DNA of 64,000 bases from Meiothermus sp. CFH 77666 (GCF_017497985.1 NZ_JAGDFV010000012.1:1-64000); one strand, 5' to 3'. Shown: positions 34,229-43,003, counted from the first letter of the stretch. Made by a program: numbers and translations. Notes: generated from the sequence alone by a model not told the origin.

Positions 34229-36571
34229 TCAGTTGATGCAGACCAGCTCCACCGGGACTTCAAACACCAGGTTGCGGGAGATCTGCTCGAGGCGCAGGGT
34301 GATGCGGCCCAGTCCACCTCCGCCGGGCATAGACGGCGGAGTCCAGACGGTGGTAAGGATCTCCCTCCCCCCCGTACGAATCTCGGTAACAACCCCACTG
34401 CTACTCCGCCACGACCAGCGAAGGTCGTTGGTTGCCGGATCGCTGCCGTCCAGTTGGCCTTGCAGCGTTACTGTGCCCCGTTCGCAGTAGTTTGGGGGAG
34501 TCGTGTTGGCTTGTGGGGAGAGAATCCGCAGACTGGGAGTCGGCTGCACGTTGATTTCAACCCTGGCGGAGGCGCTGGCCCCCCGTGGGTCGGTGGCGGT
34601 CAGGGTCAGGGTGCGTGAGCCAGGGGTCTGGAAAGTAACGGTGGGGCTGCCACAAGCATTACCCGGCAGCAGGGGTGTATCCAGGGTATTGCTGCTGCTC
34701 CAGCGCAGGGCCGTACAGGGCAGTAAGCCGGTAGCGACGTCCCCATCATCCAGGTCAAAGGCGCTGCCGGACAGCACGATAGGCACCAGGGCGAAGGCTT
34801 GCTGGTTTGAGCGGGGCGAGGCAATGAGGGGCGTGTCGGGCGGGCTGTTGGGGCTCTCCAACTTGAGCAGCTCGATATCGGGGGCAAACAAATCGAGCTT
34901 GACGTCCTTGAACAGCGGCGAGAGGTCGGCCTTGAAGCCGAAGCGCAGCCCTGCCACCAGCTTCCACCAGGGGTTGCGGGGTATCTCGAGGTCAAACTTG
35001 GCATAAACCTGGACTACTAGGGCTGCGGTGATGGTGCCGTAAAAGGTCAGGCCAGGTGACGCGCTGGCAAAAGCCTCGAGGGCAAATTTGATGCGCAGGT
35101 TATCTTTCTCTATTGGGCTTATGGGCGTCCAGTTGCCCTGTCTGTCGTTGATCAGGCTCCAGCCTGGACCTTTGAGGTAGCTCACCCCTGTGCGCAAGCT
35201 GGACTCGTGCTTGACCCCGAAGCTTACCTTGAATTCGTACTTGCCGCTTACCCCCACACTCACCACGAATGATGGCTGCATCACCACCGGTACCGGGCCT
35301 ATATGGAAGGTGACCGTTGGTCCCAGCAAGCGCAGGATCTCAACCTCTTTTTTCAGGGTGATGCTACCCTCGAGGTTCACCTTGAGCTTGGCTTCCTGGG
35401 CAATGGCTACCCCTGCCTCAAAGCGCTGTACATCAAAGATTGGTCGTACATCCAGATTGAAGAACAGGCTGGGGTCTAGCCGAACACACCCCTCGGCGCT
35501 GATCTTGGCCACCACCTTGACCTTGCCGGTTTCGTCGATTTCTTCCTTCTTGGCAATCTCCACGTTGGGTATGTCTATGGTGAGGCCACGGGTGCCGTTC
35601 TTCTGGCAATCTGCCACGGCCTGGAGGCTCACCTGACCCGGCTGGCGTAGCCTGACGCCTTGCACCAGGGGCTGGGCGGTATAAGCGTTGGGGTCGTCTA
35701 TCTTCTGGGAAGCCTGGATCGAGCCTTGCTGCAGGGTCTCGACCAGCTCTGCACCCTCGGTCTCCACCACCAGCCCCGCGCCGTCGGGCTGCACACTTCG
35801 CACCTTGCGCAAGTAGCCCGCAGGCGCGCCAGGGCCTGGCTCGCTAACCACAATGTCGCCGGGCCTCAGGCTGGCAAGTTGCGGGGTCAGGCTGGTAAAG
35901 CGCAAAGTACCGGTGCTGGGGTTATAGGCCTGAAGGACAGCCCGTGTAGCCCCGTCCACCACTCGAGTGTTTTCGGCCAGCACCACCGGCGTACCGGCGG
36001 CTGTGGAGGCTTTGAGCTCAACCGGCGAGCCCGCATCGCTTCCGCGCAACGGGCGAATGCGATAGGTGTACAAGGTGTTGGGCTGGAGCGCCCGGTGGAC
36101 ATAGGAGGTGGCTTCTGCACCAAGATCGGCCAGTTTGCTGAAACCACTGTCGCGGGCCACTTCAAGCACGTAGCCGCTCACCCCCCCAGCGCGATCCCAG
36201 GCCAGCTCGATCTGATTGGACTCGGCCCTTGCCACCCGGAAGTTAGCTGGAACACTGCCGGGAGGCGTCACCGTGATGGTGGTCTTGGCCTGGCTCGAGC
36301 CCGCTTTGTTGGTGGCAGTCAGGGTGTATTCGGTGGTCTGGTTGGGCCTGACGGTCACACTGGTTCCGCTCACCGTACCCACGTCGGGGGCAATCGTGAT
36401 GCTTTCCGCATTGGTTACGTTCCAGGAAAGCTGTACCGCCTCCCCTGGAAAAATCTGATTGGGCGTAGCGGAAAAACTACCAATGACTGGCGATGGGCCC
36501 GGGTTGGTGCACCCCCACAGCACCAGGGCCAATAGGGCCATCAGTACGGAATTGCCAAAGGGTGGTCTCAT
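34229..36571 (-). CDS. Large multidomain lipoprotein (Ig-like, FN3-like)
   Basis: A 780-aa lipoprotein with lipobox LWGC (Cys21). CAGGAGGATGT precedes the ATG. Domains by eye: an Ig-like domain (about 27-105, ATPNQIFPGEAVQLSWNVTNAESITI), an FN3-like domain (about 108-190), a long unique middle (about 195-570) that is beta-rich and includes a run of 'VTFHIGPVPVVMQPSFVVSVGVSGKYEFKVS' strands, and a PKD-like Ig domain near 620-690. It is the first gene of a two-gene operon with the lipoprotein at 31899. The promoter carries the divergent SARP operator at 36667. The exact role is unknown; surface attachment is likely. Confidence 0.8.
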   Translation of the reverse strand: MRPPFGNSVLMALLALVLWGCTNPGPSPVIGSFSATPNQIFPGEAVQLSWNVTNAESITIAPDVGTVSGTSVTVRPNQTTEYTLTATNKAGSSQAKTTITVTPPGSVPANFRVARAESNQIELAWDRAGGVSGYVLEVARDSGFSKLADLGAEATSYVHRALQPNTLYTYRIRPLRGSDAGSPVELKASTAAGTPVVLAENTRVVDGATRAVLQAYNPSTGTLRFTSLTPQLASLRPGDIVVSEPGPGAPAGYLRKVRSVQPDGAGLVVETEGAELVETLQQGSIQASQKIDDPNAYTAQPLVQGVRLRQPGQVSLQAVADCQKNGTRGLTIDIPNVEIAKKEEIDETGKVKVVAKISAEGCVRLDPSLFFNLDVRPIFDVQRFEAGVAIAQEAKLKVNLEGSITLKKEVEILRLLGPTVTFHIGPVPVVMQPSFVVSVGVSGKYEFKVSFGVKHESSLRTGVSYLKGPGWSLINDRQGNWTPISPIEKDNLRIKFALEAFASASPGLTFYGTITAALVVQVYAKFDLEIPRNPWWKLVAGLRFGFKADLSPLFKDVKLDLFAPDIELLKLESPNSPPDTPLIASPRSNQQAFALVPIVLSGSAFDLDDGDVATGLLPCTALRWSSSNTLDTPLLPGNACGSPTVTFQTPGSRTLTLTATDPRGASASARVEINVQPTPSLRILSPQANTTPPNYCERGTVTLQGQLDGSDPATNDLRWSWRSSSGVVTEIRTGGREILTTVWTPPSMPGGGGLGRITLRLEQISRNLVFEVPVELVCIN

Positions 36572-36649
36572 ACATCCTCCTGATGTCTAACAACGAAGCT
36601 CCTGGCTCTTCTAACGTTCCCCTGCACCAAGAAAACCTTCGTTACCATG

Positions 36650-36684
36650 ACCCTAGACAAGGCGGCGTGACTGGAGCGTGACTG
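36650..36684 (-). promoter_or_regulatory. SARP-type promoter/operator 3 (two-gene lipoprotein operon)
   Basis: GTGACTG at 36667-36673 and 36678-36684 on the plus strand, again 11 bp apart, with GAGC between. The repeats differ from the other four sites at the first base, and they changed together. Eleven nt from the proximal repeat is TAGGGT (36650-36655) as the -10 box. The start codon is 78 nt downstream of the -10 box. Confidence 0.76.
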
Positions 36685-36685
36685 C

Positions 36686-36711
36686 AAAAAAACAGACCCC
36701 CGCAGGGGTCT
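36686..36711 (-). terminator. Intrinsic terminator 2 of the operator cassette
   Basis: Stem AGACCCC/GGGGTCT with loop CGCA; the A run at 36686-36692 gives the U-run on the minus strand. It abuts operator 3 and closes the small lipoprotein gene at 36779. Confidence 0.8.
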
Positions 36712-36778
36712 TAATGTAGGATTGAAAGCTTACTTTTTAGCCCGCTCGAGGCTCCGCAGCGTACTGGAGGCGAACAAA

Positions 36779-37195
36779 CTACCTCTCCAGAAGTTTACCC
36801 TGGAGGCTTGAGAACCCCGACGCTGCTTGAGATAGCTCGATGGTGATCCCACTACGCGGCGGCTTGACCAGGGCGGGCTGGCCCTGGTTGTCCAGGTAAA
36901 TCCCGACCAGGCCCTGAGCTTGATTAACTGCAACCAATATGTAATCCCCTGCGCTCAGCCCTTCAATATTGAAGTTGCCACTACGCCCCGTTGTATTGAT
37001 CGTAACGCTCTTGCTCTTGGCGGGGTCGCAGTCGTCCGCAGCGGCAAGGTAATAACAGGCCAACACCTCGGTGCCCTGAACGCTCTTTCCTGATGGAGCA
37101 GTAACGGTTCCCGAGAACCCACTTCCACCCCCGCCCCCACAGGCGCTTAAAAACAGTCCTGCTGCCAGTGCCACTAGGGTCATCCTTTTGTGCAT
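36779..37195 (-). CDS. Small lipoprotein, related to the protease 2 C-terminal domain
   Basis: A 138-aa lipoprotein with lipobox LSAC (Cys17) and a Gly-rich linker. AAGGAGGTGG precedes the ATG at 37195. The domain (about 28-130) parallels the C-terminal domain of the subtilase at 37312: VQGTEVLACYYLAAADDCDPAKSK beside VQGTLVLACYVAQGDCDLNRSK, then a shared 'GDY-lva' block. The annotated frame ends ...GKLLER. Four bases later another frame reads SSTLRSLERAKK, matching the protease end VLRSLERAKVK, so the tail has apparently been lost through a frameshift. Preceded by operator 4, which gives it its own transcript. Confidence 0.8.
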   Translation of the reverse strand: MHKRMTLVALAAGLFLSACGGGGGSGFSGTVTAPSGKSVQGTEVLACYYLAAADDCDPAKSKSVTINTTGRSGNFNIEGLSAGDYILVAVNQAQGLVGIYLDNQGQPALVKPPRSGITIELSQAASGFSSLQGKLLER

Positions 37196-37222
37196 ATCCA
37201 CCTCCTTGAGGTTGCAGGATGC

Positions 37223-37257
37223 AGGGTAGAACAACCAGGATGACTGGAGGATGACTG
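37223..37257 (-). promoter_or_regulatory. SARP-type promoter/operator 4 (small lipoprotein)
   Basis: ATGACTG at 37240-37246 and 37251-37257 on the plus strand, with GAGG between. Eleven nt from the proximal repeat is TACCCT (37223-37228) as the -10 box. The ATG at 37195 follows 27 nt later with AAGGAGGTGG in between. Confidence 0.78.
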
Positions 37258-37260
37258 AAC

Positions 37261-37286
37261 AAAAACAGACCCCCGCAGGGGTCTGT
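37261..37286 (-). terminator. Intrinsic terminator 3 of the operator cassette
   Basis: Stem ACAGACCCC/GGGGTCTGT (37265-37273 and 37278-37286), loop CGCA, A run on the plus strand at its left side. It terminates the protease 2 gene and lies 3 bp from operator 4. Confidence 0.82.
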
Positions 37287-37311
37287 GAGTAGGACTTGTA
37301 GGACTTGAAGC

Positions 37312-39438
37312 TTATTTGACTTTAGCCCGCTCGAGGCTCCGCAGCACCCCTGGGGAAAGCTGCGATAAGTCGTCGCTCAGCGCGTCGAGCTGGAAGTTGG
37401 CCTGTAGGTTGCCGGGCCGCACAGCGACCAGGTTGCCGCTTTGATCCACCACCGCGCCCAGGTAGTCGCCCCGGTCTACATCGTCATTGTTGTTGAGGTC
37501 TTTCCAGCCCAGTACGGCGTAGTCGCCGTCTGTCAGATCGGGAATGGTATAGCTGGCCGAGGTACCCCCCTGGCTCACCTGGATGGCTTTGGAGCGGTTG
37601 AGGTCACAGTCACCCTGTGCCACGTAACAGGCCAGTACCAGTGTGCCCTGCACACTGGCGTTGGTGCCGCTTCCCACCCGTAGGCTCAGGGGCAGGCTGG
37701 CAAAGGTGCTACCCGAAGTGCCCCGCACCGTGAGGGCATAGGTTCCATTGGGGACACTGGCGGCCACGTTCAGGGTGAGGGTGCTGTCATTCAGGGTGGT
37801 GCTGGGCGGGTTGAAGCTCCCGCTCACCCCGGCGGGCGCACCTTGCAGGCTCAGGCTCACCGCTCCGCTAAATCCGCCACTGCGGCTTATGGTGATGGGT
37901 ACATTCACACTGCCGCCTGGCTGAACTTGCAGGATGGTATTGGCAGTGGACAGGCTAAAGCTCGAGGTCGTGCCGCCCTGCACCGCCGCCAGGGCCGCAT
38001 TCGCATCAATTAAGCCTGCCCCACAATCATTGCCGCTGGGCCGTTTGCACTGGGTCGCGTTCAGGGGTCTGGCGGTGGACTTCAAAATCTGTAGGGCCTG
38101 CGCGGTGTTGATGTTCGGGCTGAGGGCCTTCATCAAGGCCACCACCCCCGCCACATGGGGCGCGGCCATCGAGGTGCCATTCTCAAAGTTGTAGATGAAC
38201 TGCCCGTCGGAGTCCCGCCGCCCCAGGCTAAGCACCCCATCTACAAAGTTGTCGTTGTTGAGGTCTTTGCTGACATCGCCCCCGGGGGCCATGACATCTA
38301 TGCGGGCCCCGTAGTTGGAGTAGGGGGCACGTGCCCCCGCGAAGTCGGTGGCCCCCACGGTAATCACGTTAGCGCAACTGGCCGGGCTATAGAGCGAGGC
38401 ATCGTCGTTTTCGTTGCCGGCGGCCACCACCACCACCACCCCCTTACCGGTAACCAGGTTGATAGCATTCTGGCGGGCTGTAGTGCAGGGGCTTTTACCG
38501 CCCAGGCTCATGTTGATGACCTTGGCCGGGTTGGCGTTGGGAGGCACCCCCGGCACCGTCTCGCCGGCGGCCCACAGTATGGCATCCACCTGATCGGCCA
38601 CCGTAGCCCCCAGCAAACCAATCACCCGCACGTGCAGGAGGCGGGCTGTCCAGTCCACCCCCGCCACGCCATCCCCGTTGTTGGTCGCGGCCCCCACCGT
38701 ACCGCCTACATGCGTACCGTGGTAGCCTGTGCTTTGCTCGTCGCCTACGTCGTAGGGGTCGGAATCGCGACCGTTGCCGTCGCCCGCGTTGGCCAGGGGG
38801 TTGGCGCCACTGATGGGCGAGACCATGTCGTAGCCGGGCACCAGGCGGTTGCCGATATCGGGGTGCGACTGGGCCGGATTGCCCTCACGGAAGAGCACCC
38901 CGGTGTCCAGGATGGCGACCACCACGCTGTTGGAACCGGTGGTAATCTCCCATGCCTGCGGTAGGTTGATGGCGGGATAGTGCCACTGGAAAGGATAGCC
39001 CGGATCATTGGGCGGGGCCAGAGGCTGCTCGAGCCAGTTCAGGTCGGCAGAAACCACATCCGAACGACCACGGAGGGCAGCCAGCAATGCCGGGGTTTCG
39101 GCTTCGCTCAAATCGGCCCGGTACAGGGCCATATTGGGCAGACCCAGAGGCCGCACCTGCTGGAGTTCCACGGGCCTGCCCTGTACCTGAAGCCGCAGGC
39201 TGCTCACCGATTGCAGGCTCACCCCACCCCGAAACTCCACCAGCACCTCCCCCGGTACAAAACGCGCTTCACCCGTGCGCCGGAGTTTGCCCGGCTGGGG
39301 GTCAATCTGAAGGCGTTGCCCGGTGATGCTGGGGCCCAATGAAACCGTTCCCCCAATGTCGCCACCAGCCGAATCCCCACCGGGGCAAGCCGTGAGTAAC
39401 GCCAACAACACCCCGCCCAGTAGCCACCTTGCATACAT
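37312..39438 (-). CDS. Subtilisin-like serine protease lipoprotein with Ig-like and C-terminal domains, protease 2
   Basis: A 708-aa lipoprotein; lipobox LLTAC (Cys18) when started at the ATG at 39438. A propeptide-like region (about 50-140; EARFVPGEVLVEFRGG, YRADLSEAETPALLAALRG) precedes the peptidase. Triad: Asp178 in VAILDTGV, His240 in GYHGTHVGG, Ser423 in NGTSMAAPHVAG; oxyanion Asn342 in AAGNENDD. After it come an Ig-like domain (about 485-585, GFSGAVSLSLQGAPAGV) of the type repeated in the 704-aa lipoprotein, and a C-terminal domain (about 590-708, ending VLRSLERAKVK) shared with the small lipoprotein at 36779. It lies directly downstream of SARP2 and has operator 5. Confidence 0.93.
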   Translation of the reverse strand: MYARWLLGGVLLALLTACPGGDSAGGDIGGTVSLGPSITGQRLQIDPQPGKLRRTGEARFVPGEVLVEFRGGVSLQSVSSLRLQVQGRPVELQQVRPLGLPNMALYRADLSEAETPALLAALRGRSDVVSADLNWLEQPLAPPNDPGYPFQWHYPAINLPQAWEITTGSNSVVVAILDTGVLFREGNPAQSHPDIGNRLVPGYDMVSPISGANPLANAGDGNGRDSDPYDVGDEQSTGYHGTHVGGTVGAATNNGDGVAGVDWTARLLHVRVIGLLGATVADQVDAILWAAGETVPGVPPNANPAKVINMSLGGKSPCTTARQNAINLVTGKGVVVVVAAGNENDDASLYSPASCANVITVGATDFAGARAPYSNYGARIDVMAPGGDVSKDLNNDNFVDGVLSLGRRDSDGQFIYNFENGTSMAAPHVAGVVALMKALSPNINTAQALQILKSTARPLNATQCKRPSGNDCGAGLIDANAALAAVQGGTTSSFSLSTANTILQVQPGGSVNVPITISRSGGFSGAVSLSLQGAPAGVSGSFNPPSTTLNDSTLTLNVAASVPNGTYALTVRGTSGSTFASLPLSLRVGSGTNASVQGTLVLACYVAQGDCDLNRSKAIQVSQGGTSASYTIPDLTDGDYAVLGWKDLNNNDDVDRGDYLGAVVDQSGNLVAVRPGNLQANFQLDALSDDLSQLSPGVLRSLERAKVK

Positions 39439-39506
39439 AGTGTCCCTCCTGTCCACCGTCACTGGCCCTCATCCCTCAGAACAACCATCCAGTAAACACG
39501 TCATCA

Positions 39507-39541
39507 AACATAGACCCACTGGCATGACTGGAGGATGACAA
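39507..39541 (-). promoter_or_regulatory. SARP-type promoter/operator 5 (protease 2)
   Basis: ATGACTG at 39524-39530 and the variant ATGACAA at 39535-39541 on the plus strand, 11 bp apart with GAGG between. Eleven nt from the perfect proximal repeat is TATGTT (39507-39512) as the -10 box. The site lies only 3 bp from the SARP2 stop codon; the protease ATG is 68 nt beyond the -10 box. Confidence 0.75.
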
Positions 39542-39544
39542 GCG

Positions 39545-42500
39545 TTAGAAGGTTGCGATTCCGGCAGATTGGGCCGCCTCGAGAATCGCCTTGCAGAGGG
39601 GGTTTTGATGCAGAAAACCGGGTCTGTGGGCTGGGGGTACTTGTTGATCGGCGATCTTTCTCAGGTAGTCTAGCACCTGCCGAAGTTGAGCGCTATCGGC
39701 CTGGTGGCCGGTCTGAGCCCGGTAGCGTACCCACAGCACCTCGAGCCTTGTGCAGCCCGTGGGCCAGTACGTCTCAAGCTTCTCCACAGCCGCCTGGATG
39801 TGGCGCTGGGCTTCCTTTTTATCGCGCGAGGAACGGGCAGGCAGCTCGAGCAAAACATTAGCCCGGAGGGTGTGGGCCGCGATTTCCAGGCTGGGCCAGT
39901 CGTTTTGCTGGGCCAGGGTGAGCGCCTCCTGGGTGCAAAGCAGCGCCTGCTCGGGGGAGCTCATGCGGGCTTTGGCCAGCAGGTAGCAGCCATAGGCCAG
40001 CCCCCGATACCCGGCAAACAGGGCCTCGAGCCGCTCCAGCAGGGGCCCCACAGGCTCGCCCCGTTGGTGGGCCAGAAGGGCTTCCAGAATCCGGTAGGTG
40101 GCCTCGTCCCGCCGGGGCAGGTCGGGCTCGGCCAAAGCGCGGCCCAGCCAGTCCGCGGCCAGACCCCACGCCCCCCAGAACCGGTGCAGCCGGGCCATCT
40201 GGTACTGGCTAAAAGCCCGCGTCCAGCCCCATTCTTCGGGCACTATTTGCAAGGCGCGTTCCAGGGCTTGCTGGGCTTCGGCGTAGCGCTCGAGGTCGTA
40301 GTAGCGCAGGGCCAGGTTGTTGAGGTGGTGTACCTCGCGGCCTACCGCGCCCTGCACGCCCTCGAGCAAGCGCTGCGCCTGCAACTGCGCCTCCAGGGCC
40401 GCCTCGGCATAGCCCAGCGCAGCCAGGCAGACCGCCCGGTTATGGTGAAAGCCGACCTGCATCAGCCGGTTGTCGGAACGCTCGAGCACCGGCCCCGCCT
40501 CCCGGTAGAACCCCAGGGCCTCGCGGTGGCGCTCGAGCTGGTCGTAGGCGATGCCCAGCCGGGAAGTGCAGATGGCCGCCTGAAGCGCATCGCCCCGCTC
40601 CAGATGAAGCTGCCGGAGTTGCTCCAGGGCCTCAATCAGGGCGGGGGTCTTGCGCTGGACAAACAGGGCCTGGGCCAGGGCATCCAGCAAGCGAACCCGC
40701 AGGTCGGGCAGCCCGGCCTCCTCGGCCTGCTGCAAGCCCTGGCGGGCGGCCTGCTCGGCCTCGAGGCCATAGGCGTGCTCGCCCAGGCGAATGGCCTCGC
40801 ACAGCCAGGCCCGGGCCCGCCGGGCGGGGGTATCGGCCAGGGCCAGCATACGCTCGACCAGGGCCGCGTGCCGCAGGCCGGTATCGAAGCGGCTCATCAC
40901 CTGGCTGAGGGCTTCCAGCAGATCGAAGGTCTGCCCGGCATTGCCCATCGGGTCGGCCAGCTCGAGGGCCCGCTGGTAGAACTGGGCCGCCTCGGCCAGC
41001 TGGTAAGCCGCCTCGGCCTTCCGGGCCGCCTGGATCAGAAAGGGAATGGCCCTGGGGGGCTCGCCCTCGAGCCAGTGGGCGGCAATACGGGCCGGCTCGG
41101 CCTTTTGCTCCTCCAAAATAGCGGCCACTTGCTGGTGCAGATACAGCTTGATGCTGGCCGGAATGCCCTCCAGGGTGGCCTCGTAAAGCAGGTCGTGAAC
41201 GAAGGCATGGCCCTGCATGACCTGGGCCGTCTGGAGCTCGGCCAGGGGCTCGCTGAGCGCGACGGGGCTGGTTTGCAGCACCCGGGCGGCCAGCACAACC
41301 GAGAAGTCTGTACTTGCGACGGCTGCAGTACGGGCGAGGTTCAGGGCCTGGGGGCTCAGGCGCTCCAACCGCCGCTGAATCAGGGCCCGTACCTTGCCCG
41401 AAGCCGGGAGTTTTTGCGGCACCCCTTTTTGCAAAGCGCCGGATTCCACCAGGCTGCGGGCCGTCTCGAGCACAAAAAACGGATTGCCCCCGGCATAGCG
41501 CACCAGCGACGGCGCCAACGCAGGCAAACCTGCCACTTCAAGGCTCCCCACCAGGGCTTCGGCCTCGGCAGGCTCTAGCGGCTCCACATCCAGCAAGACC
41601 GCCAGCCCCCGCTCGACCAGAGGGTAAAAAACCTCCTGCTCAATCGCGCTGGACATCTCGCCCCGGCGGTAAATCTCGATGGTAAAGGGGGGCTGGCCCT
41701 TCTTCCCCACCCCGCCGTATTTGTTGAGCTGGTAGAGCATGGCCTCGAGGCTGGCCGGGTCGAGGTACTGGGCATCGTCGCTGACCTGAATGCTGGGGGC
41801 TGCCCCCTCGTGCAAAAGCAGGGTGAGCTCACTTAGTGCATCGTAGAAACGCAGCTTGTCGGCTTCCGAGAGGAGGGGCGGCGGGGCCTCCTGCTCCAGT
41901 TCTGGCAGAATACGGGCTAGCTCGCGGCGCACCCAGGCCGGCAGGGCCTGTGCTAGACCGGGGCGCTCACTGAAGGACTCCCGCAGGCTGCGGGCGTAGC
42001 TCGAGTAGGGCACGGCCACATCGCCAGGCCGGGCCGCCAACAACACCACCCGCCCCTTGGATGCCGCAAAATCGGTAGCCAGACGGGTTTTTCCCACGCC
42101 CGGCTCACCCCGCAAAAACACCACCTGGCCTTTCTGGTAGGCTTCCTCCATGGCGGCCCAGAGCTTTTCCCGCCCCACCAGCAACGGCGGGCGGATCAGG
42201 CTCAGGGGCATGGTGCTGCGGGGCGATCGGCTGCTATAGGCAAGCGCCGAACCCTGGGCAATCTGTGCGGCCAGGGCCTGGGTCTCGGCCAGGGGGGCCA
42301 TGCCCAGCTCCCGCTGTAAAACGGCCTTGCAACGGTCGTAGGCCTTGAGCGCCGCCGGTCGGTCGCCGCTCAGGTACCAAAGCCGCATGACCCGGCGGTG
42401 AGCCGCTTCTGAAAGCGGGTCTAGCTCCACCAGACGTTCCGCGTAGCTCAGGGCTTCGCGGTACTGCCCGGCCTGCTCGAGCTCCTCGGCCAGGGCTGTG

Positions 42501-42991
42501 AGCGAATCGCGGCGTAAGTCGTCCAGACGTTCGCGCCTTATGATCAGCCAGTCGTCGAAGTCGGGGCAGTCGTCGTAGTCGTGGCCCTCGAGCAAGCGGC
42601 CCTGGCTCTGGACCACCTCGGCATGGCGGCCTGCGAAGTGGGCAACCTCGAGGGCGGCCACATCCACCTCCAGCCCTTGCAACTCCAGCACATCCGCGCC
42701 CCTTACCAGCTCGGCCCCCGTAGCCTGTTTGAGTCGCCGCAGGGCCTGGGCCAGGTTGTTGCGGGCGGTGGCCTCGGACGACTCGGGCCAGAGCAGGCCC
42801 GCCAGCCTGGAGCGGGGGGTGGGGCCTTCCAGGGTCAGGTAAGCCAGAATGCCCGCGGTCTTGCGTTCAACCGGGCTTAGCTGGCGCGTTTGGATCTGCA
42901 AAACCGGAACGCCCAGCAGCGCCAGACGCCCACGGGATACCTGGGCCTCAGCGGCTCCCGGTGCCTTTTCCGGGCGTTTGCGTTCCGGCAT
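39545..42991 (-). CDS. SARP-type transcriptional regulator with AAA/STAND ATPase and TPRs (SARP2)
   Basis: A 1148-aa paralogue of SARP1. Winged helix (about 38-105) with putative recognition helix ARNNLAQALRRLKQ, differing from SARP1 at only three positions; BTAD domain (about 110-250; LVELDPLSEAAHRRVMRL, AYDRCKAVLQRELG). Walker A is GEPGVGKT (295-302); the Walker B region SIQVSDDAQYLD is less canonical. TPR-type helices fill about 640-1130. An N-terminal basic extension (MPERKRPEK) is extra relative to SARP1. Probably controls the same TGACTG promoters as SARP1. A TACAAT box lies 6 nt before the ATG, so the mRNA may be leaderless. It is upstream of protease 2 on the same strand. Confidence 0.92.
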   Translation of the reverse strand: MPERKRPEKAPGAAEAQVSRGRLALLGVPVLQIQTRQLSPVERKTAGILAYLTLEGPTPRSRLAGLLWPESSEATARNNLAQALRRLKQATGAELVRGADVLELQGLEVDVAALEVAHFAGRHAEVVQSQGRLLEGHDYDDCPDFDDWLIIRRERLDDLRRDSLTALAEELEQAGQYREALSYAERLVELDPLSEAAHRRVMRLWYLSGDRPAALKAYDRCKAVLQRELGMAPLAETQALAAQIAQGSALAYSSRSPRSTMPLSLIRPPLLVGREKLWAAMEEAYQKGQVVFLRGEPGVGKTRLATDFAASKGRVVLLAARPGDVAVPYSSYARSLRESFSERPGLAQALPAWVRRELARILPELEQEAPPPLLSEADKLRFYDALSELTLLLHEGAAPSIQVSDDAQYLDPASLEAMLYQLNKYGGVGKKGQPPFTIEIYRRGEMSSAIEQEVFYPLVERGLAVLLDVEPLEPAEAEALVGSLEVAGLPALAPSLVRYAGGNPFFVLETARSLVESGALQKGVPQKLPASGKVRALIQRRLERLSPQALNLARTAAVASTDFSVVLAARVLQTSPVALSEPLAELQTAQVMQGHAFVHDLLYEATLEGIPASIKLYLHQQVAAILEEQKAEPARIAAHWLEGEPPRAIPFLIQAARKAEAAYQLAEAAQFYQRALELADPMGNAGQTFDLLEALSQVMSRFDTGLRHAALVERMLALADTPARRARAWLCEAIRLGEHAYGLEAEQAARQGLQQAEEAGLPDLRVRLLDALAQALFVQRKTPALIEALEQLRQLHLERGDALQAAICTSRLGIAYDQLERHREALGFYREAGPVLERSDNRLMQVGFHHNRAVCLAALGYAEAALEAQLQAQRLLEGVQGAVGREVHHLNNLALRYYDLERYAEAQQALERALQIVPEEWGWTRAFSQYQMARLHRFWGAWGLAADWLGRALAEPDLPRRDEATYRILEALLAHQRGEPVGPLLERLEALFAGYRGLAYGCYLLAKARMSSPEQALLCTQEALTLAQQNDWPSLEIAAHTLRANVLLELPARSSRDKKEAQRHIQAAVEKLETYWPTGCTRLEVLWVRYRAQTGHQADSAQLRQVLDYLRKIADQQVPPAHRPGFLHQNPLCKAILEAAQSAGIATF

Positions 42992-42997
42992 TTAAAC

Positions 42998-43003
42998 ATT
43001 GTA
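42998..43003 (-). promoter_or_regulatory. -10 box of a probable leaderless promoter (SARP2)
   Basis: TACAAT on the minus strand, 6 nt before the ATG at 42991, with no Shine-Dalgarno site between them. No TGACTG repeat is seen near it. Confidence 0.5.

Noticed and set aside
39686-41578. 630-aa plus-strand frame opposite SARP2
   Set aside because: Leu/Gly/Gln-rich antisense of a TPR-rich gene; no promoter or ribosome-binding site, and SARP2 is clearly the real gene.
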